Assembly (NCBI GenBank): GCA_000442125.1
Contig: KE546967.1
Span: forward strand, 1,302,001 to 1,366,000
DNA from: Opeltia flavorubescens
Taxonomy: Eukaryota > Ascomycota > Lecanoromycetes > Teloschistales > Teloschistaceae
Length of the DNA stretch: 64,000 nucleotides
Direction: 5' to 3'
Below, piece by piece: positions 20,628-33,657 of this stretch. Every line of letters starts with the position of its first letter. The first letter of the stretch is position 1. The notes beneath the pieces are model-generated. The model saw only the letters and a list, made by a program, of their open reading frames with translations, had not been told where the DNA came from and made no database searches. The position numbers were made by a program, and so were the translations under genes.

Positions 20628-23600
20628 ATGAGATATCTCTCATCAATCGGCCCGGTGGCGGCTGAGATTGTATTATTGTCCCAGCTCCTACTTCAGTTAA
20701 CGCAAGGAGTTGCCTTTGACCCAGTACCACCACCGAATCTCAGTCTCGGCGAACTCGGTCGCGTTGCCCTTACTGGCAACTTTGATTCAATCTCTCTTTA
20801 CAGTTACAAGCAACAGACCGAGAGCGCTTTCAGCACAAATGGTAGCCAGGCCCTCATCACTCAACTTCCGAATGGCGACTTCACCCCTTCCGCAACCGCT
20901 GATGCATACATCAAATCCATGTGTCCGTTTGTCATGAGTGATGGAAAGTTTGCAGGTGTTGTTGTCGGAGGTAATTTCACGAGTTTACGAGGCATTGAAG
21001 CTCAAGGTGTCGCCATGTACGACCCCAATACATCTGGGATTACCCCATTACCTGGCTTGCTCGGTCAAGTTTCAGTCGTCTACTGCGATCAAGATGCCAA
21101 CACTGTGTACGTTGGAGGAGATTTTAAGGGTGCAGATTCAACAAACGCCGTTGCTTGGGTCGGGAATAGTGGTTGGACAAATCTGCCTTTCGCCGGTTTT
21201 AATGGCCCGGTCGACTCCATTACTAAAGCGCCCAACGGAAACATCATTTTTGGCGGCACATTCACCGGTCTTGGTAACACAACAGCCCCGCAGAAGAAGG
21301 ACCAACAAATCATCAATATTGCTTCTGCCAATATTTCAAGCGGTTCGACAAGTGATACGACAGGTTTTAATGACCCCAAGAACATAATTTGTAAAATTGA
21401 GGGTCAGGATGGACCGGGCAACACATGGCTGCTGAAGGATGAGACTCCTGGATTCTGGAGAGCAGATATGAACTTTGGGTACCAGCCCTCCAAACTGCGA
21501 CTCTGGAATACGCGTCAAGACGGGCGTGGAACCAAAACCTTCCGATTTACCGCTTTCCCCATCAACGGCATCATGAACTTGACCTATATCGACCCTGTGA
21601 CCAACAAGAAAACATCGTGTGATGCATCGGGCGCTCGCTGCCCACTTTCAAATAACGCTTCGGTTCAATTCCAAGACTTTGAATTTGTTAATAGTGTTGG
21701 GATGAGCGCATTCCAGATCGACATCTCCGATTGGTACGGAGCTGGAGGCGGTCTTGATGGGATCGAACTTTTTCAGAACGGTAACTTATCTTACGACATC
21801 TTATTAGTGCATGACACTAATATGTTTCAGATATATATGCTTACGCAGTGCCCGATCTTAATGAGCCTACGTGTGCTAACATTAACCTCGGCTCAAATTC
21901 GACACCCACTGGTCCTTGGACTACCGCTGCTTCTGGAAAGAGTGAATCACAGTATCTGACCGCTGATCTTTCGTCACAAGACGTTCAATCCGCTAGAGCA
22001 TCGGTGGTATTTCTACCAGATATCAAGCAAAAGGGCAATTATTCGGTCACGGTCTATACTCCTGGCTGTCTTCAAGACAATAGCTGCAGCAACCGAGGAA
22101 TTGCGAATGTCACGGGCATCTTTACAGAGGGAGGTACACCCATACCACCTCAGCAGATTTACCAAACGAACAATTTCGACAAGTACGATCAGATATATTC
22201 TGGCCCCGTTGATGTCAATACTGACTCTTTCCGCGCGACGGTGACTTTAACTCCTTTCACCCAGCAAAGTGACGGAATCACATTGGTTGCCCAAAGAGTC
22301 CGGTTCGCCCCTACGAAATACACAGGCGGCCTGAATGGGATTTTCGAATTTAACCCAGCGGAAGGGTCCACGCTTACGGATTTTTCGAAATCAGCCTTCG
22401 ATCAAGCAGGCATGAACCTTCAGCCAGGAGCAATCATCACGAACCTGAGAGTCGCTGGCGGTATCACTTACGCAGGCGGTAATTTTACAGATTCAAATGG
22501 CAAATTCCGCAACATTTTCTCCATCACGGACGGAACTGTGACCTCGTTGCCAAATGGTGGTCTTAATGACCCGGTAGCCGCTCTTGAGGTCTTCGGTGAT
22601 TTGCTGTATATTGGTGGGAATTTTACCAATGCTGTCAATGGGACAGTTCCTGGCCTAAATAATTTTGCAGCGTACAATACAGTTAGCCAGTCTTGGGTTG
22701 CACTTGGATCTGGTGTCCGAGGCCGTGTCAACACGATCGTCCCACTTGAGCTCAACATTACAGAGAATCAACCCGAGACTTGTATAACTGTTAACGGCAA
22801 TTTCGATCAGTTAGAAGGGTTCGATTCTTTCCCGGCAGTTCCTGTCCAAGGATTTGGGGTATGGGTGCCATCTCGTAAGAATTGGCTACAGAATCTGAAC
22901 CTCAACACGCGTACAATCACAGGGCAGCTGAGCAGCGCAATCAATATCACAGGCAGCAGCCCTCTCTTGGCCGGGACCATCTCTTCCCAAGGAGTCCCAG
23001 GCGCTCAAGATGCCGTGTCACTCGGATCAAACCCTCTGCGTCTGAATTCATTGGGTATCAAGATACAGCCACAGCAAGTTGCACCTACCATGCACAAACG
23101 AGCCGTTAGTGGTCAGAACGTCACAGGCGCTGTCACGGGGCTTTTTCACAAGAACGGGAAGCTCAACGTCACCGTCGTTGGTGGCCATTTCACGGCAACG
23201 GCAAGCAATGGGTCAACGATCAATAATCTTGCCTTCATCAATGGTACAGGCGCCATCTCAGGCATTGGAGACGAGCTTGATGCCGACTCGGTGTTCTTGG
23301 CTCTGGACACTCAAGCTGACATCCTCTATGCTGGTGGGACTATCTCAGGCAACCTGGACAATGCTGCCGTCAATGGCTTGATCCTATACGACTTAGCCCA
23401 GGGTAACTTTGCCTTTCCTCAACCTCCAGCCCTTGGCGGCGACAACGTTGCGGTCAATGCGATTACCACCAGGCCGAAGTCAACTCAGGTCTATGTTGCG
23501 GGTAATTTTGACACGGCTGGATCTCTCGGCTGCCCCAGCGTGTGTATGTTTGACAAAGGCCAATGGAGTCAACCAGGTAGCGGCCTCAGTGGTAGTGTCG

Positions 23601-24410
23601 CGGCATTGACTTGGCAAGGAAACGATAAGCTGCTGGCAGGCGGTAATATCAGTATCAATGGCAACGCAACGACGCTGGCCAACTATAATACGAAAGAGTC
23701 GCAATGGTCGCCTCTTGACGACGCTGCAACTGCAGTCCCAGGACCTGTGACCGCTCTCACTGCTGCAAATGACGACGTCTCACAATTTTGGGTGGCTGGA
23801 AAAAGCGCCAATGGGTCAGCCTTTCTCATGAAATATGATGGCTCCAAGTTCCAGACCATTGGTGACAATGGCATGCTTGGGGATCAAACTACTATCCAGG
23901 GACTCTCTATGCTGTCCTTGAATGATGACCACGACAAAAATGACCTCGTCCCTCAAAGGATGATACTCCTAGTCACAGGATCTCTTAATCTACCCAATTT
24001 CGGCAATGCCTCAGCCGCTCTTTTTGATGGCACTTCCTTTGCTCCTTTCATTCTCGCAACATCCGGCAGTAGTCCTGGCAGTCTTTCACAGTTGTTTTCA
24101 GAAAAAGAGGTCCACTTCAAATCATCAGGTATGACCGACTAAAGCGCGTACGAATGTATTTCTATTGACACTTCGAATAGGTGGACGTATCGCCAGAGGA
24201 CTCATTGTTCTCATCGGGCTTGCATGTGCTCTAGGAACGATATTCCTCATTGTCGTAGCAGGTATATTACTCGAACGGTATAGGCGTCGAGCAGCAGGCT
24301 ATCAACCTGCTCCAACGTCATACCCTGACAAGGCGGCCAATATGGGCCGCATCCCACCCGAGCACCTCTTCGGTCGACTCGGGCAACGAGGAAACACACC
24401 ATTGCTTTGA
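20628..24410 (+). CDS. RAX2: Cortical polarity marker / bud-site selection protein RAX2
   Basis: Exons 20628-21780, 21831-24128, 24181-24410; 1226 residues. An N-terminal signal sequence (about residues 12-30) leads into a very long extracellular part. This is built of kelch-like repeats of the type YVGGDF, VVGGNFTSL, YAGGNFT and YIGGNFT, as in the RAX2 beta-propeller, with many N-x-S/T glycosylation sites. Near the C-terminus is one membrane helix (GLIVLIGLACALGTIFLIVV) followed by ERYRRR and a short cytosolic tail. Yeast Rax2 with Rax1 marks previous growth sites; in filamentous fungi it localises to hyphal tips and septa. The final intron is essential: without it the protein lacks its membrane anchor. 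Length and architecture fit the family. Confidence 0.93.
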
Positions 24411-25978
24411 GCGACTCCGTCCTTGATACGATACGATCCCAACTTTTTTTCACACCTGATGATACCCCATTTCCAGCGCGGCGTTTAAGCGAAAAGGGCG
24501 TTCTTTCATTACTCGGACCAAGGTCTGGTTGACCTTTGGCGTCTCGGAAGGCTTTGTATAGCATCGGTATCGGACAGAAGGAAACCAAAAAATCTAATCC
24601 GCGAGCTGCGAATCGCTTTGAAGGGGAAGCCGCAGCCGCGCCTACAACCTTTACCTAATCTAAAGAGATGGAATACATGGAACTTAATGTCTAGCATCGG
24701 TACTTCACCCCATTCTATTTGGTCGTTTCGCCCAGGCGGACGTACCTGAACCACGTTCCTTTTCTCTCATGTGGTCATACATTGTACAGACGGAAGGGGG
24801 GGCAAAAAAAGCCTCGAGGGCTTTTTGTGGAGGTTTATTATCGCCTTCTTCGAGTTGTGCGGAGCTTTCCTGGCTTTGGATCCCACAGCTGGGATTTGAA
24901 CTTTTCAGGAACTCTCTTTGTATATATGAGTTGCCGCGGCCGCTGCTTCTTACACTGCATCCAACTAAAAGATCGTCTTTACGGTTACCAACCACTATAG
25001 CGCATGGTAGTGGAGAGTGTGAGATAGTGTATCCAACACCAAAACACTTTAATCCAATTCAAGTTGTTTGTGGATGACTAAACCCGTATGAATTATTGGA
25101 TATGATGAAACTTTTTGCAACTACTCCTTCCTCACTCCCTTATCATGACATCTCTTCACCAACTCCCACTCTCGTTCCGTTGTCTCGGCCTCCTTTTTCT
25201 GATTCTCCACTCTCACCATCCAGTCCACTAACTCATTCCATTCGACCGCAGATATTTATATCTACGATCACTGTGATAGAAGCCTACAGAAGCTCCCTTG
25301 CTCGACGGACGTGACGAACTGCTTATATTGAGAACTCACCGCTCTAACTAACGCATCTCAGTAGACTTCCGTTTCTCTTATAGGGTGGTAGAAACTGCAA
25401 GCTTCCTATTCTGAAAAAGAATTGAAAGGAGCAAGAATATAAGATAACGTTGCTAAGAACCTCCAAATCTTGTTTTCCTTTGGTTTTTTGCCCTGGATTT
25501 TAGTTTTGGCCCCCTTGTATCGAAATGTGGATATTAGAATTTCTGGAATGTAGCATTTTCTCTTGTGAGTAGAAAAAGCCGGATCGCTACATGAACAAGC
25601 GTAATAAAAGATACGAGCTATAGAATCAATAATTCACTCTGGAGGGAAACATGGGTATCACACAGATTTAGGCATCGCGCCCTAATGGAATTTTGAAGGT
25701 AATCCCAGAAGATCTATATACACCATGTCCATATTTCGTGGCTATCCCGTCCTTACCAGGAGTCCGTCCCTGGAAGAGCCATTGGACTTTTACTTTTCAC
25801 GTCCTTTTGCCCAAAGCCCATCGCTATGCTATCCTATACACAGAATTCCTCCCTCTAGCCGGGCCATGATTCGCTAACCGCAGTGTAACAATTACCATCG
25901 ATATGAAAACAAAGATCAGAAAGAAGATAGAAAAGGATAGTAGTGTTGGTAGATGTATCGTAGGAGTTTGGGAGGAGA
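24411..25978. other. Convergent intergenic region
   Basis: Between the 3' ends of RAX2 and the receptor-like gene. No gene seen; presumably 3' UTRs plus spacer. The right half is AT-rich. Confidence 0.45.
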
Positions 25979-27775
25979 TTATATTTTCCTTATGCTATCG
26001 ACACCAGGCGAAAACGGCCGAGCGTGCGTGCTTGTAGGATCCCACTCCCTACCCTGATGTCTCCCCGAGCTTGGCGGTCGTGGTGTGCTAAAGCTCATGG
26101 TAGGGCTGACGTATTTCGCGTCCCGAGGAAAGTAACCCTGCTGATTTTCAGGGGATAGTACCGCTATTGTATCGCCATCTATTGATGGACTTGTGACGGC
26201 GGGTTCGGGGATCTTTAAAGCTGTGTATGCTGTTTGGGGAGGTGAAGTGATCATTTCGTAATGCCGAGGTCCGGCTGAGAATCGCTTTGCATCAACGGAA
26301 ACGAAGTCGTGAGATCGGCCGAACCTTTTCCGTATCAACTCGAACCAGGCCGGGATCATCGATGCTCGGCCAAGGAAAAGAAGGGTCCAAATGCCATTCA
26401 ACTGCATCAGATCAGAGTCAGCATCTAAACCCTTCTCCATGCAAAACTAAATGTCACTCACCGAAATCAGGATCAGAACTGCCATGACCGTTGGTTCTGG
26501 TGTTGCTAGGCCTTTGACTTTATCCAGACAAGAATTCTTATCACCACCGTTGATGACCAAACAGGACAGCCACGGCTCTGCTTTGCCAAAATCTTGCATG
26601 ACGGATTGCTCAGTGTTGTCCATTGAAACGAACACCACAGCCAAGAAAACGACGTTGACAATTATAATAATAACCACCACGACGCCTCGCCATTGTACAG
26701 CAATGGCTTTCTGTACCCTCCTGTAGGCTTGTTTGGCCGTGACTGTCCTAACACTGCCGTTGTAGGAGGGCAGCCCTGAGCTACTTTGTGATCTGCTATC
26801 GTCCTTGAAGAGAGACCTGATATATACCCGAATGCAATATCCAAGAGTTGCAAATTGTAGAATCGTAGACACAGCAGCGAATGCAAGAAGCGGTCCCCAG
26901 TAATCTTGTATAGCCCTGTCGTGGTTTATGTGGCAGGTATCGCCGAACCTGTAGGAGACTCCGGTTTTAGCGAGAGCAATGGAGGCGAACAGGACCGGCA
27001 ACCCCCATCCGGCTACCAACGAACTCCAGAAAAATTTCGGACCCGGCACGACTTGCCAGCAGATTTGCAAGTGTATTGAGAGAGATCTTAAGAAGCCTAG
27101 GGTAGTGTTAGTAAATGGATGGTCACCATAGCGTTCGACACGCACCCCATGAAATGGCAGCGAATCCTCCTGCAAGAAGGGTCGCACCCGAAAAGGCACA
27201 TGTGAGGTCTGAGAACATGTCATTTGGAGTGATGGCATCTTGACACTGGTCGGGTTGGGCGCCTAAAGGGATGATGAACCCCAGCTTATTGGTTAGCATA
27301 GAACGACGACTGTAGATACCCTTGACACTAACCTGTAGTATACAGATAGCAATGATAAAGCAGACGGTAAGATAGTGACGGCTTGTCCTTTGAACCGGGA
27401 GAACGATGAATGATATGAGAAGTGATAATGTGCACACCATGCCCACGACGTTGAGCCAGTTCGAAACTCTCGGTATCGTCTTGAAATCTGCTCGGAATAG
27501 TGAGCGATGTTCAAATGCAATAAGGAGACGTAAAGAGCCCACTGTCGGAATAGATCCAGTCGGAAACGGGGCATGGTAAACAACATTCGATACTGCCTTG
27601 TGCAGATGGAACGGGGGCGCAGAAGCGGCCTGGGAGATCTAATAGCCTTTAGAGATTTTTTTCCTTCAGTACAATGGGTGTCAACAGGAAACCCACATCC
27701 TGCTTCGGAGGGGAATTGTGATAGCTCTAGGAATGGTGCCATGCACAACCCTTGACCTTCCGTTTTGTTCGCCAT
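25979..27775 (-). CDS. Seven-transmembrane receptor-like protein, fungal Frizzled-like class
   Basis: Six exons on the minus strand: 27775-27697, 27638-27543, 27487-27333, 27284-27146, 27096-26462, 26401-25979; 508 residues, phases consistent. The extracellular N-terminus has paired cysteines (GYLPGRFC, then ECCLPCPVSDWIYSD), assembled only by splicing. Seven apolar segments follow, for example VVGMVCTLSLLISFIVL, LTVCFIIAICILQLGFIIPL, GWGLPVLFASIALA and VVVVIIIIVNVVFLAVVF. Between TM2 and TM4 are QDAITPNDMFSDLTCAFSGA and LQICWQVVPG, conserved in fungal relatives as I recall. The C-terminal tail (about 120 residues) is P/S-rich. The Frizzled/Smoothened-like label is from remembered similarity, not a search. 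Probably a plasma-membrane receptor; ligand unknown. Confidence 0.75.
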
Positions 27776-30548
27776 TGAGGACGATTCGGCATATCTTTCA
27801 CTGAGATCGAGAACGCGGTATGTATAGGTATGGGAGAGGATTTTGGGGCCAAGACTGGAAAAAACGAGCTGATAGCTATCGATTAGGGACGGCCGCGTGG
27901 AAGGAACCGAAGGTTAGATCCCGGCAGGACATGCAGATGCGACGGCTGAGAAGACGTGCCGACGTAGGATCAAGCATGCATGTGGGGAAATGAGAGGTGC
28001 ATGGATAGAGATACATAGGTCGTACAAGAAAAAGGAAAATGGAGAGAGATAAAGCATCAAAATACCATGAAATATACGAAATTAGCCAAATGAATTAGAA
28101 TAAAGACGGCACAATCTACACCAATGTAGAGCGAGATAGCAATTGAAAATGCCATAGAAATCCCCGGCCTGGTCTAAGCTTCCACGCCGGAGGCTTTCAC
28201 TGGTCTTGGAAGCTAGCAGTGCGCTTACAAAGGGCGAGTAGAGGAAGGTCAGCACAAGCTGGCTGTGACCCAGGGTACTGACAGCGACTTGCCGAGTCTC
28301 CGTGAGGGATGGGTCACGTTGTGATTGGCATGGCAGGAGAGCTATGTAGAAGGAGAGATCCAATGAAAAGGACACAGTCAGGCCATTGGCCATGGCAACA
28401 CGGTGAAAGGCTGGGATGGAAGCAATGACGACCCACACAAACCCCAAACATGTGGTATCAAGGGACGAGTCAGGCGGCCGGCAGAAGATGCTGGGGGTTG
28501 GCCGATGGGGAAGGTTGTGTTTGTGAAGACGTGATTTGTGGTGCGGCCGAAATTGCTCCTACCATTGAGAAGGCGCGGTCGGTCTTTACAATGAACGCTA
28601 AGGGCTGGCGTTCGTTCATGCCCTATTACTTATCCTCATTCAACTAAGTCGAGCGCGAAGTACAACGTCCACTTGTACAAGGCCGAAGGATCGTGCGTTC
28701 TCTTGTGCTTCAAGGTGCTGGAAGGATCCTTAGGTTTGCAAATACGTCCATTCATTTGGAGCTGATAATTGCTGAAAAAGGCTTGGACAGGCACAAAGCG
28801 TTAGCGCCAGCAGCAACAGCAATACCCCTTGCATACTACCCCTGTTCTCAGGCCAATTGGCCTAGACCAAGCGTCCTTAATGCTGACGACTCGGCATTTA
28901 AGCTTCACCCAGGGACACGGTTCAGGCCTCGGTACCTCATCGTGCGTCGGATGGGTATGCTTTGTAGTAGTACGTCAAGGTGCCACTGCGGCGTGTACTA
29001 CCCTCGTGGTTTAAGATCGGTCTCCGGAGTCATGCAGCATGTCCAGCCTTGCAAGTGCGCCATATCGGCTAAAGTATAACATTTTCAGCTCAGTCTTTTG
29101 CGGCATTTCCACAACCTGTAAGATGCTTAGAAGCACATCGATCTGATCGATCGCTGCCGCGTGGTTTAGGCTACATGTGTCTCTACAAATCAACAACTCG
29201 CGCGCTTGCAACGATTATGTGCTGTAGCTTATGTGAACCTTTTCATTGGTTCCTGCCAAACAAAGTTTTTACTGTACAGGCGGCAATGCAGATTGCGCTT
29301 CCTTCGGCCTCCAATAACATTTTCAGATGCCCAGAAGCCATGTGTGGAGCCGCGCGAGAGAAATATATCATGGAAAGAGGAAATAGTATTGCCTTAGGAA
29401 CGTCGATCATCTGTAGAACCCTCCGTCCATGTCCTCAACGACGTCACGCATTTATCTCGACCGTCAGGTCTAAGCCGCAAGAAGTAGCTTTCATACTAGT
29501 CACGCCTATATCTGACTCGTAAGTCGCTGTCGGACTGCGTTTAGGACGTAGACCTATGAAAATATTCCCCTGAATCATAGGGCAAACAAACGTAGAGTAC
29601 ACTTCAGCTACAGACGTTTCAGCTTCGCGAGCATTGCCTAAACGATCAAAGCTTTTTCGTCTATGCACAATCCCATCATGTACTGGAAATCCTTCAGGAA
29701 TAGAGATGCATATAGCAAACTATCGGCCTAGATATGGGACGCTTAGTATGCACGAAGTTCTCAATCCGCGGAATTTCCATGCCTTAAGAGCACCGCAAAG
29801 CAGCTAATGAAGTTGGATTCGAGGGATGATGGTCTATTCCCTTTGCATGCTAGTATTGATCATTATGGCTCACCCCAAGGTTTGCTTAATATTGTTGTAG
29901 CGGAATGGGTCAGGCGTTCCCTAGCAAAGTAAGAAAGATGAATAGACCTGCTGATCCTACTCGACTAGTCAGTCAAGGCTTCTCCAGATATCCGATCACT
30001 GATCTCAACAAAGTAGGAATGGAAAGCGACATCAGAAGTCCATATAGATCATCGACAAGAAAGGCATCGAAGACGCCCAGTCTGTCTGACATAAGAGGTA
30101 CCAGAAATAATGTGTTTGGAAATATCATCATATGAAACCAAGAAATTCTCACAAAATCAGATGCAGGACGTACCGACTAGTCGTTATGCATTGATGGGTA
30201 TAATCGTTAGTTATATAATTTAGCGTAGCATTTTGGCACGGTGCAAGTGGAATCCTGAAAAGGCCCTGAAGTCATGTCATGAACCTCTGTCATATTCAAA
30301 GGTTGATTGACTAGTAGAAGCCTCGTTGAGCTTATACGCTCTTTTCATGAGGAATTCGATCGATTCGTCTTGCATTTGCAAGGCCGATGTCCTCTGGTAC
30401 AAAGCATGAGACTGTGAAAATTGATGCTCGTACTTCCAAGTGTAGAAATCCTAAGCTCGCTTAATTGGCTGACTCAGCGTCTCGCTAGCTTCTAAGCCCA
30501 CAACACCAACACGAATCTACAGAGTTCATTCTACAGATCACCGCGACA
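27776..30548. other. Gene-poor 2.8 kb
   Basis: Many short frames but none with a domain, homopolymer signature or convincing introns. The left end is the 5' flank of the receptor-like gene and the right end that of RPS13. The middle (about 28700-30400) shows nothing I can name; a non-coding transcript or decayed sequence is possible. Confidence 0.4.
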
Positions 30549-31231
30549 ATGGGACGACTCCACAGTAATGGTAAAGGTATCTCAGCCAGCGCCATCCCGT
30601 ACTCTCGTACTCCTCCATCATGGCTCAAAACTACTCCGGACCAAGTCGTCGATCAGATCTGTAAACTCGCCAAAAAAGGTGCAACTCCTTCTCAAATCGG
30701 TGTGGTTTTAAGGGATTCGCACGGTATTGCTCAGGTCAAAGTTGTTACTGGTTTGTTCATGCCCGTTTTCTTTTCTCTAACAGGTTGAGACTGACCTCTT
30801 TGTAGGTAACAAGATCCTTCGAATCCTCAAATCAAACGGTACGGCATACCTGTAGCTAGGAACTCCCTCGCGCCAGACCCGTCACTCCCTTCCAAAAATA
30901 CCATGCACTGCATGTCTGCCTCTGCTTGGTCTTTGACTGACGGAGTGATTTCAACAACATAGGTCTCGCGCCTGAAATACCGGAGGACCTGTACATGTTG
31001 ATCAAGAAGGTAAGAAAGAAGCACCGACGGGGATGTTGTAGTCGCTGACTTTTCTAGGCCGTCGCTGTCCGCAAACATCTTGAGCGTAACCGAAAGGACA
31101 AGGATTCCAAATTCCGACTTATCCTGATCGAATCCCGCATCCACCGCCTCTCGAGATACTACAAGACTGTTGGTGTCCTTCCTCCAACGTGGCGGTATGA
31201 GAGCGCCACTGCAAGCACTTTGGTAGCATAA
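30549..31231 (+). CDS. RPS13: 40S ribosomal protein S13 (uS15)
   Basis: Exons 30549-30750, 30806-30838, 30963-31009, 31058-31231; 151 residues, exactly the family length. It starts [12 protein letters not shown] and contains [19 protein letters not shown] and [17 protein letters not shown]. The spliced [20 protein letters not shown] and the C-terminal [18 protein letters not shown] complete it. It is a universal small-subunit protein that binds 18S rRNA. The second exon is 33 bases and the third 47. Multiple short introns early in the gene are common in fungal ribosomal-protein genes. Confidence 0.98.
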
Positions 31232-31457
31232 ATTCGAAGCTTAGAGGGTGATTGATGGGGCTGGGTTTCGAGGTAGACCAGTAGCGAGGGATTGTTTAAC
31301 GCACAATCGCGACGGAGGCTTTAAGTTGAGAGTGTTGAATTGTATCAAGATCTACAATTACGATTCCTTGACTTTCGGATGTGCACAAATCTGGGTATAT
31401 TGAAACCACCAAGCGTCCAACGCCGTCGCTATGCTTAAGACCCTTACAATCCTCCAT

Positions 31458-32045
31458 TTATAGCGATGACGCCCCTTCAATATCCTTGCTCCTTTGTAAT
31501 AAGAACTCGCCCAGCACCTTCAGCGGATCATCAGGTCTAAGGTCATCTATTAGTTCTTCCCATCATAGTACGATATCAAATCCAATGACATACTGGTCGA
31601 CAGCTAGCTTCTTCATCCCCTCTAAAAGCACCCCTGTAACTTTTTCATTCAAGTATCTCCGGGCCGGAGCCCCATGTATGGCAGCCTTCGCTGGTAAAGG
31701 AGGAGCGGGCGCTTCGACATTACCATTGGTGTTTCTTGATGGAGTTGCGATGCGTTGCGGTGTAGGTGTTACGGCTGCTGGAGGAATAACAGGCGCGGGC
31801 TGCTTTGATATTAGCATGAACCGAACCTGGCATCTAGAATTGCTCGCTCATACCACAGGATCTGCCATGTCGATGTCGGCGTGTATATTCATTAATGGCG
31901 GCGCAGGAGAATCTGCTGAAGGTTCCATAGGAAGTGGTTCTATGTGTTGTTGTTGTTCTTGTTGAATAGGAGGTGGTTCATCTGTTGATACCACATGAGG
32001 AGCTGGCAATTCACTATGTTCTTGCATCACGGCGTCTTCTGCCAT
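31458..32045 (-). CDS. SDC1: COMPASS subunit Sdc1 (Dpy-30 domain)
   Basis: Exons on the minus strand: 32045-31854, 31799-31594, 31536-31458; 158 residues. The N-terminal 100 residues are disordered (P, Q, E, A rich). The C-terminus carries the Dpy-30 motif: ARRYLNEKVTGVLLEGMKKL, then, across the last intron, AVDQPDDPLKVLGEFLLQRS. This two-helix segment dimerises and binds the Ash2/Bre2 subunit of the H3K4 methyltransferase complex. The last splice is needed to complete the motif. The gene is convergent with RPS13, with 226 bases between stop codons. The first junction, in low-complexity sequence, is less certain. Confidence 0.93.
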
Positions 32046-32346
32046 GTTGACAATTGAATGGGCTCAAAATGTGATGAATTACAGGGATGAGCAACGCGAG
32101 TTCCCGAGGTGCAGACTCGGACGCGATTAAAGAAATTGAGCCCTAATCTCATATGTCAGGTCCCTCTCTAGGGCAGAACTCCTTATAAATTGATTTTGTT
32201 TGGTAAAGTCTTCCCATGTTATATATATTGTTTGTACATCGAACCATATTCCATCTTAACAATATAATTGTCTTCCTTACCATCAGAGCGGCCGTGGCTT
32301 TGTGACGCTATATAGTTCTCGATCCTACATACAATTTACGCTGGTC
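32046..32346. other. Spacer between SDC1 and F-box gene
   Basis: About 300 bases upstream of SDC1 and downstream of the F-box gene; no gene seen. Confidence 0.45.
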
Positions 32347-33657
32347 TCACTGCCAATCCTCAATGCTAACATTGGCTCTCCTACATGCGACCAAAAGATT
32401 CTGGTATGCCGAGGTTTGGCTCGTGCTCTGCAAGATCTTAACTCCAATGCTGCGTAGACTTGGAAAAGCATTCGCTTTCGCGTCCACGAGATCCTCAAGT
32501 CGAGACAATATATGATCGCAGCGGGTAGGGAGATGTTTCATATCCAACTTTTGAAGAGACGAGGGGAGGATATCTACTAGGCGAGTAGACAAGGCGTTGC
32601 CGAGTAGCATTTCCGTGTCGGTAGAGAGATGTTGCAGATTTTTGAACGAGCGAAATGAGCCCAGTAATGTCCCGTCACCTTGACTATTGCTGGTATCAAT
32701 ATATATCTCCCTTATAGTCGCCGCCACATTTCGCAAAGCAAGGCCAAATCTTCGCGGTTGAAAATGATGGTCCTCGTAAGGGAGAAATGAATTGGGCGTA
32801 TATTTTAGAGTCTTGAGATTTCCGAGTCCACGTAATATGTTGCCGAGGACTTCTGGCCCTACGTAGTGACATTGCAGCTCTAAATATTCCAAAGTCATCT
32901 GTACTGGTAAATGCGGCCACGGCTTGCTGGAGGTAAGCAGCTCTCCGGCTGTGAATTTTCTGATAGATGGCAAACGGAAGAAGGGAATTAGGTGGTGCAT
33001 ATCTCCTTTGGAGGTATTGCCTCGATAGCGTGAACTTACTTTCTCCAATTTTTGGAGACTGGGAATCTTTGTATGAGTCGGTCGCAAGAGGGTTGCGTGA
33101 TCGAGCGCTCTTTCGAGGACCTCCGGTTCTAGAGGTATAGCCATATTCAGCTTTCTAAGATTATGAAGTATAAGAATCAATATAGCGGCGTAAACTTCAT
33201 CGACGTCTTTCCGCACGGCTTGTCGCCAAAATTTCTTGTCCGATAATGCCAGATCGCGAATAGCTTGCTGAAATAACTTCTTGTCAAGACGAGTTTGTGC
33301 CAACGAGTACCGGCGATCATCGTCGTATCGCTCGCTGCCCTCGTCCCACGGGTCGCTGTCTCGATTCCAAGCACGCCAGACTGGTAAGGATACACTGACC
33401 GTGTGCGATGCTAGCATTGGATTGGCGATAACCGTACGTGCAAAAGCTTTAATCCTCCAAGTCTCGTTGTACCTATCACACCAAAATTGTTTGTAGAGTA
33501 GTCGCTGGGTGATGGGCAGGAGCACCCTTGCGACTAGACAAAAGCGAGTGAGATGCTTACGCAATGGACGGTATGCACAGCTTTCAGGTTGAAGCCTCTG
33601 AAGCTCACGAGCGATAAGATATAGGACATCCTCTGGAAGCTCTATGAGAGTAACCAT
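32347..33657 (-). CDS. F-box protein, substrate-adaptor-like
   Basis: Single exon, 436 residues. The N-terminus is an F-box: LPEDVLYLIARELQRL, then LTRFCLVARVLLPITQRLLY (about residues 7-55), expected to bind Skp1 in an SCF ubiquitin ligase. The rest is leucine-rich with irregular repeats of the type LEYLELQCHY, LKTLKY and LQHLSTDTEM, as in fungal F-box proteins with degenerate LRRs. The target is unknown. Such genes are numerous and diverse in Pezizomycotina, and this one has no recognisable orthologue name. Confidence 0.8.
   Translation of the reverse strand: MVTLIELPEDVLYLIARELQRLQPESCAYRPLRKHLTRFCLVARVLLPITQRLLYKQFWCDRYNETWRIKAFARTVIANPMLASHTVSVSLPVWRAWNRDSDPWDEGSERYDDDRRYSLAQTRLDKKLFQQAIRDLALSDKKFWRQAVRKDVDEVYAAILILILHNLRKLNMAIPLEPEVLERALDHATLLRPTHTKIPSLQKLEKVSSRYRGNTSKGDMHHLIPFFRLPSIRKFTAGELLTSSKPWPHLPVQMTLEYLELQCHYVGPEVLGNILRGLGNLKTLKYTPNSFLPYEDHHFQPRRFGLALRNVAATIREIYIDTSNSQGDGTLLGSFRSFKNLQHLSTDTEMLLGNALSTRLVDILPSSLQKLDMKHLPTRCDHILSRLEDLVDAKANAFPSLRSIGVKILQSTSQTSAYQNLLVACRRANVSIEDWQ

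Noticed and set aside
24860-24905. B-box-like GTTCAAATCCC on the minus strand as a tRNA
   Set aside because: The flanking bases do not pair into a T arm or acceptor stem.
28082-28447. 121-codon minus-strand hydrophobic frame upstream of the receptor gene
   Set aside because: Begins at an ATG but has no domain, and its hydrophobicity reflects composition; it looks like 5' flank.
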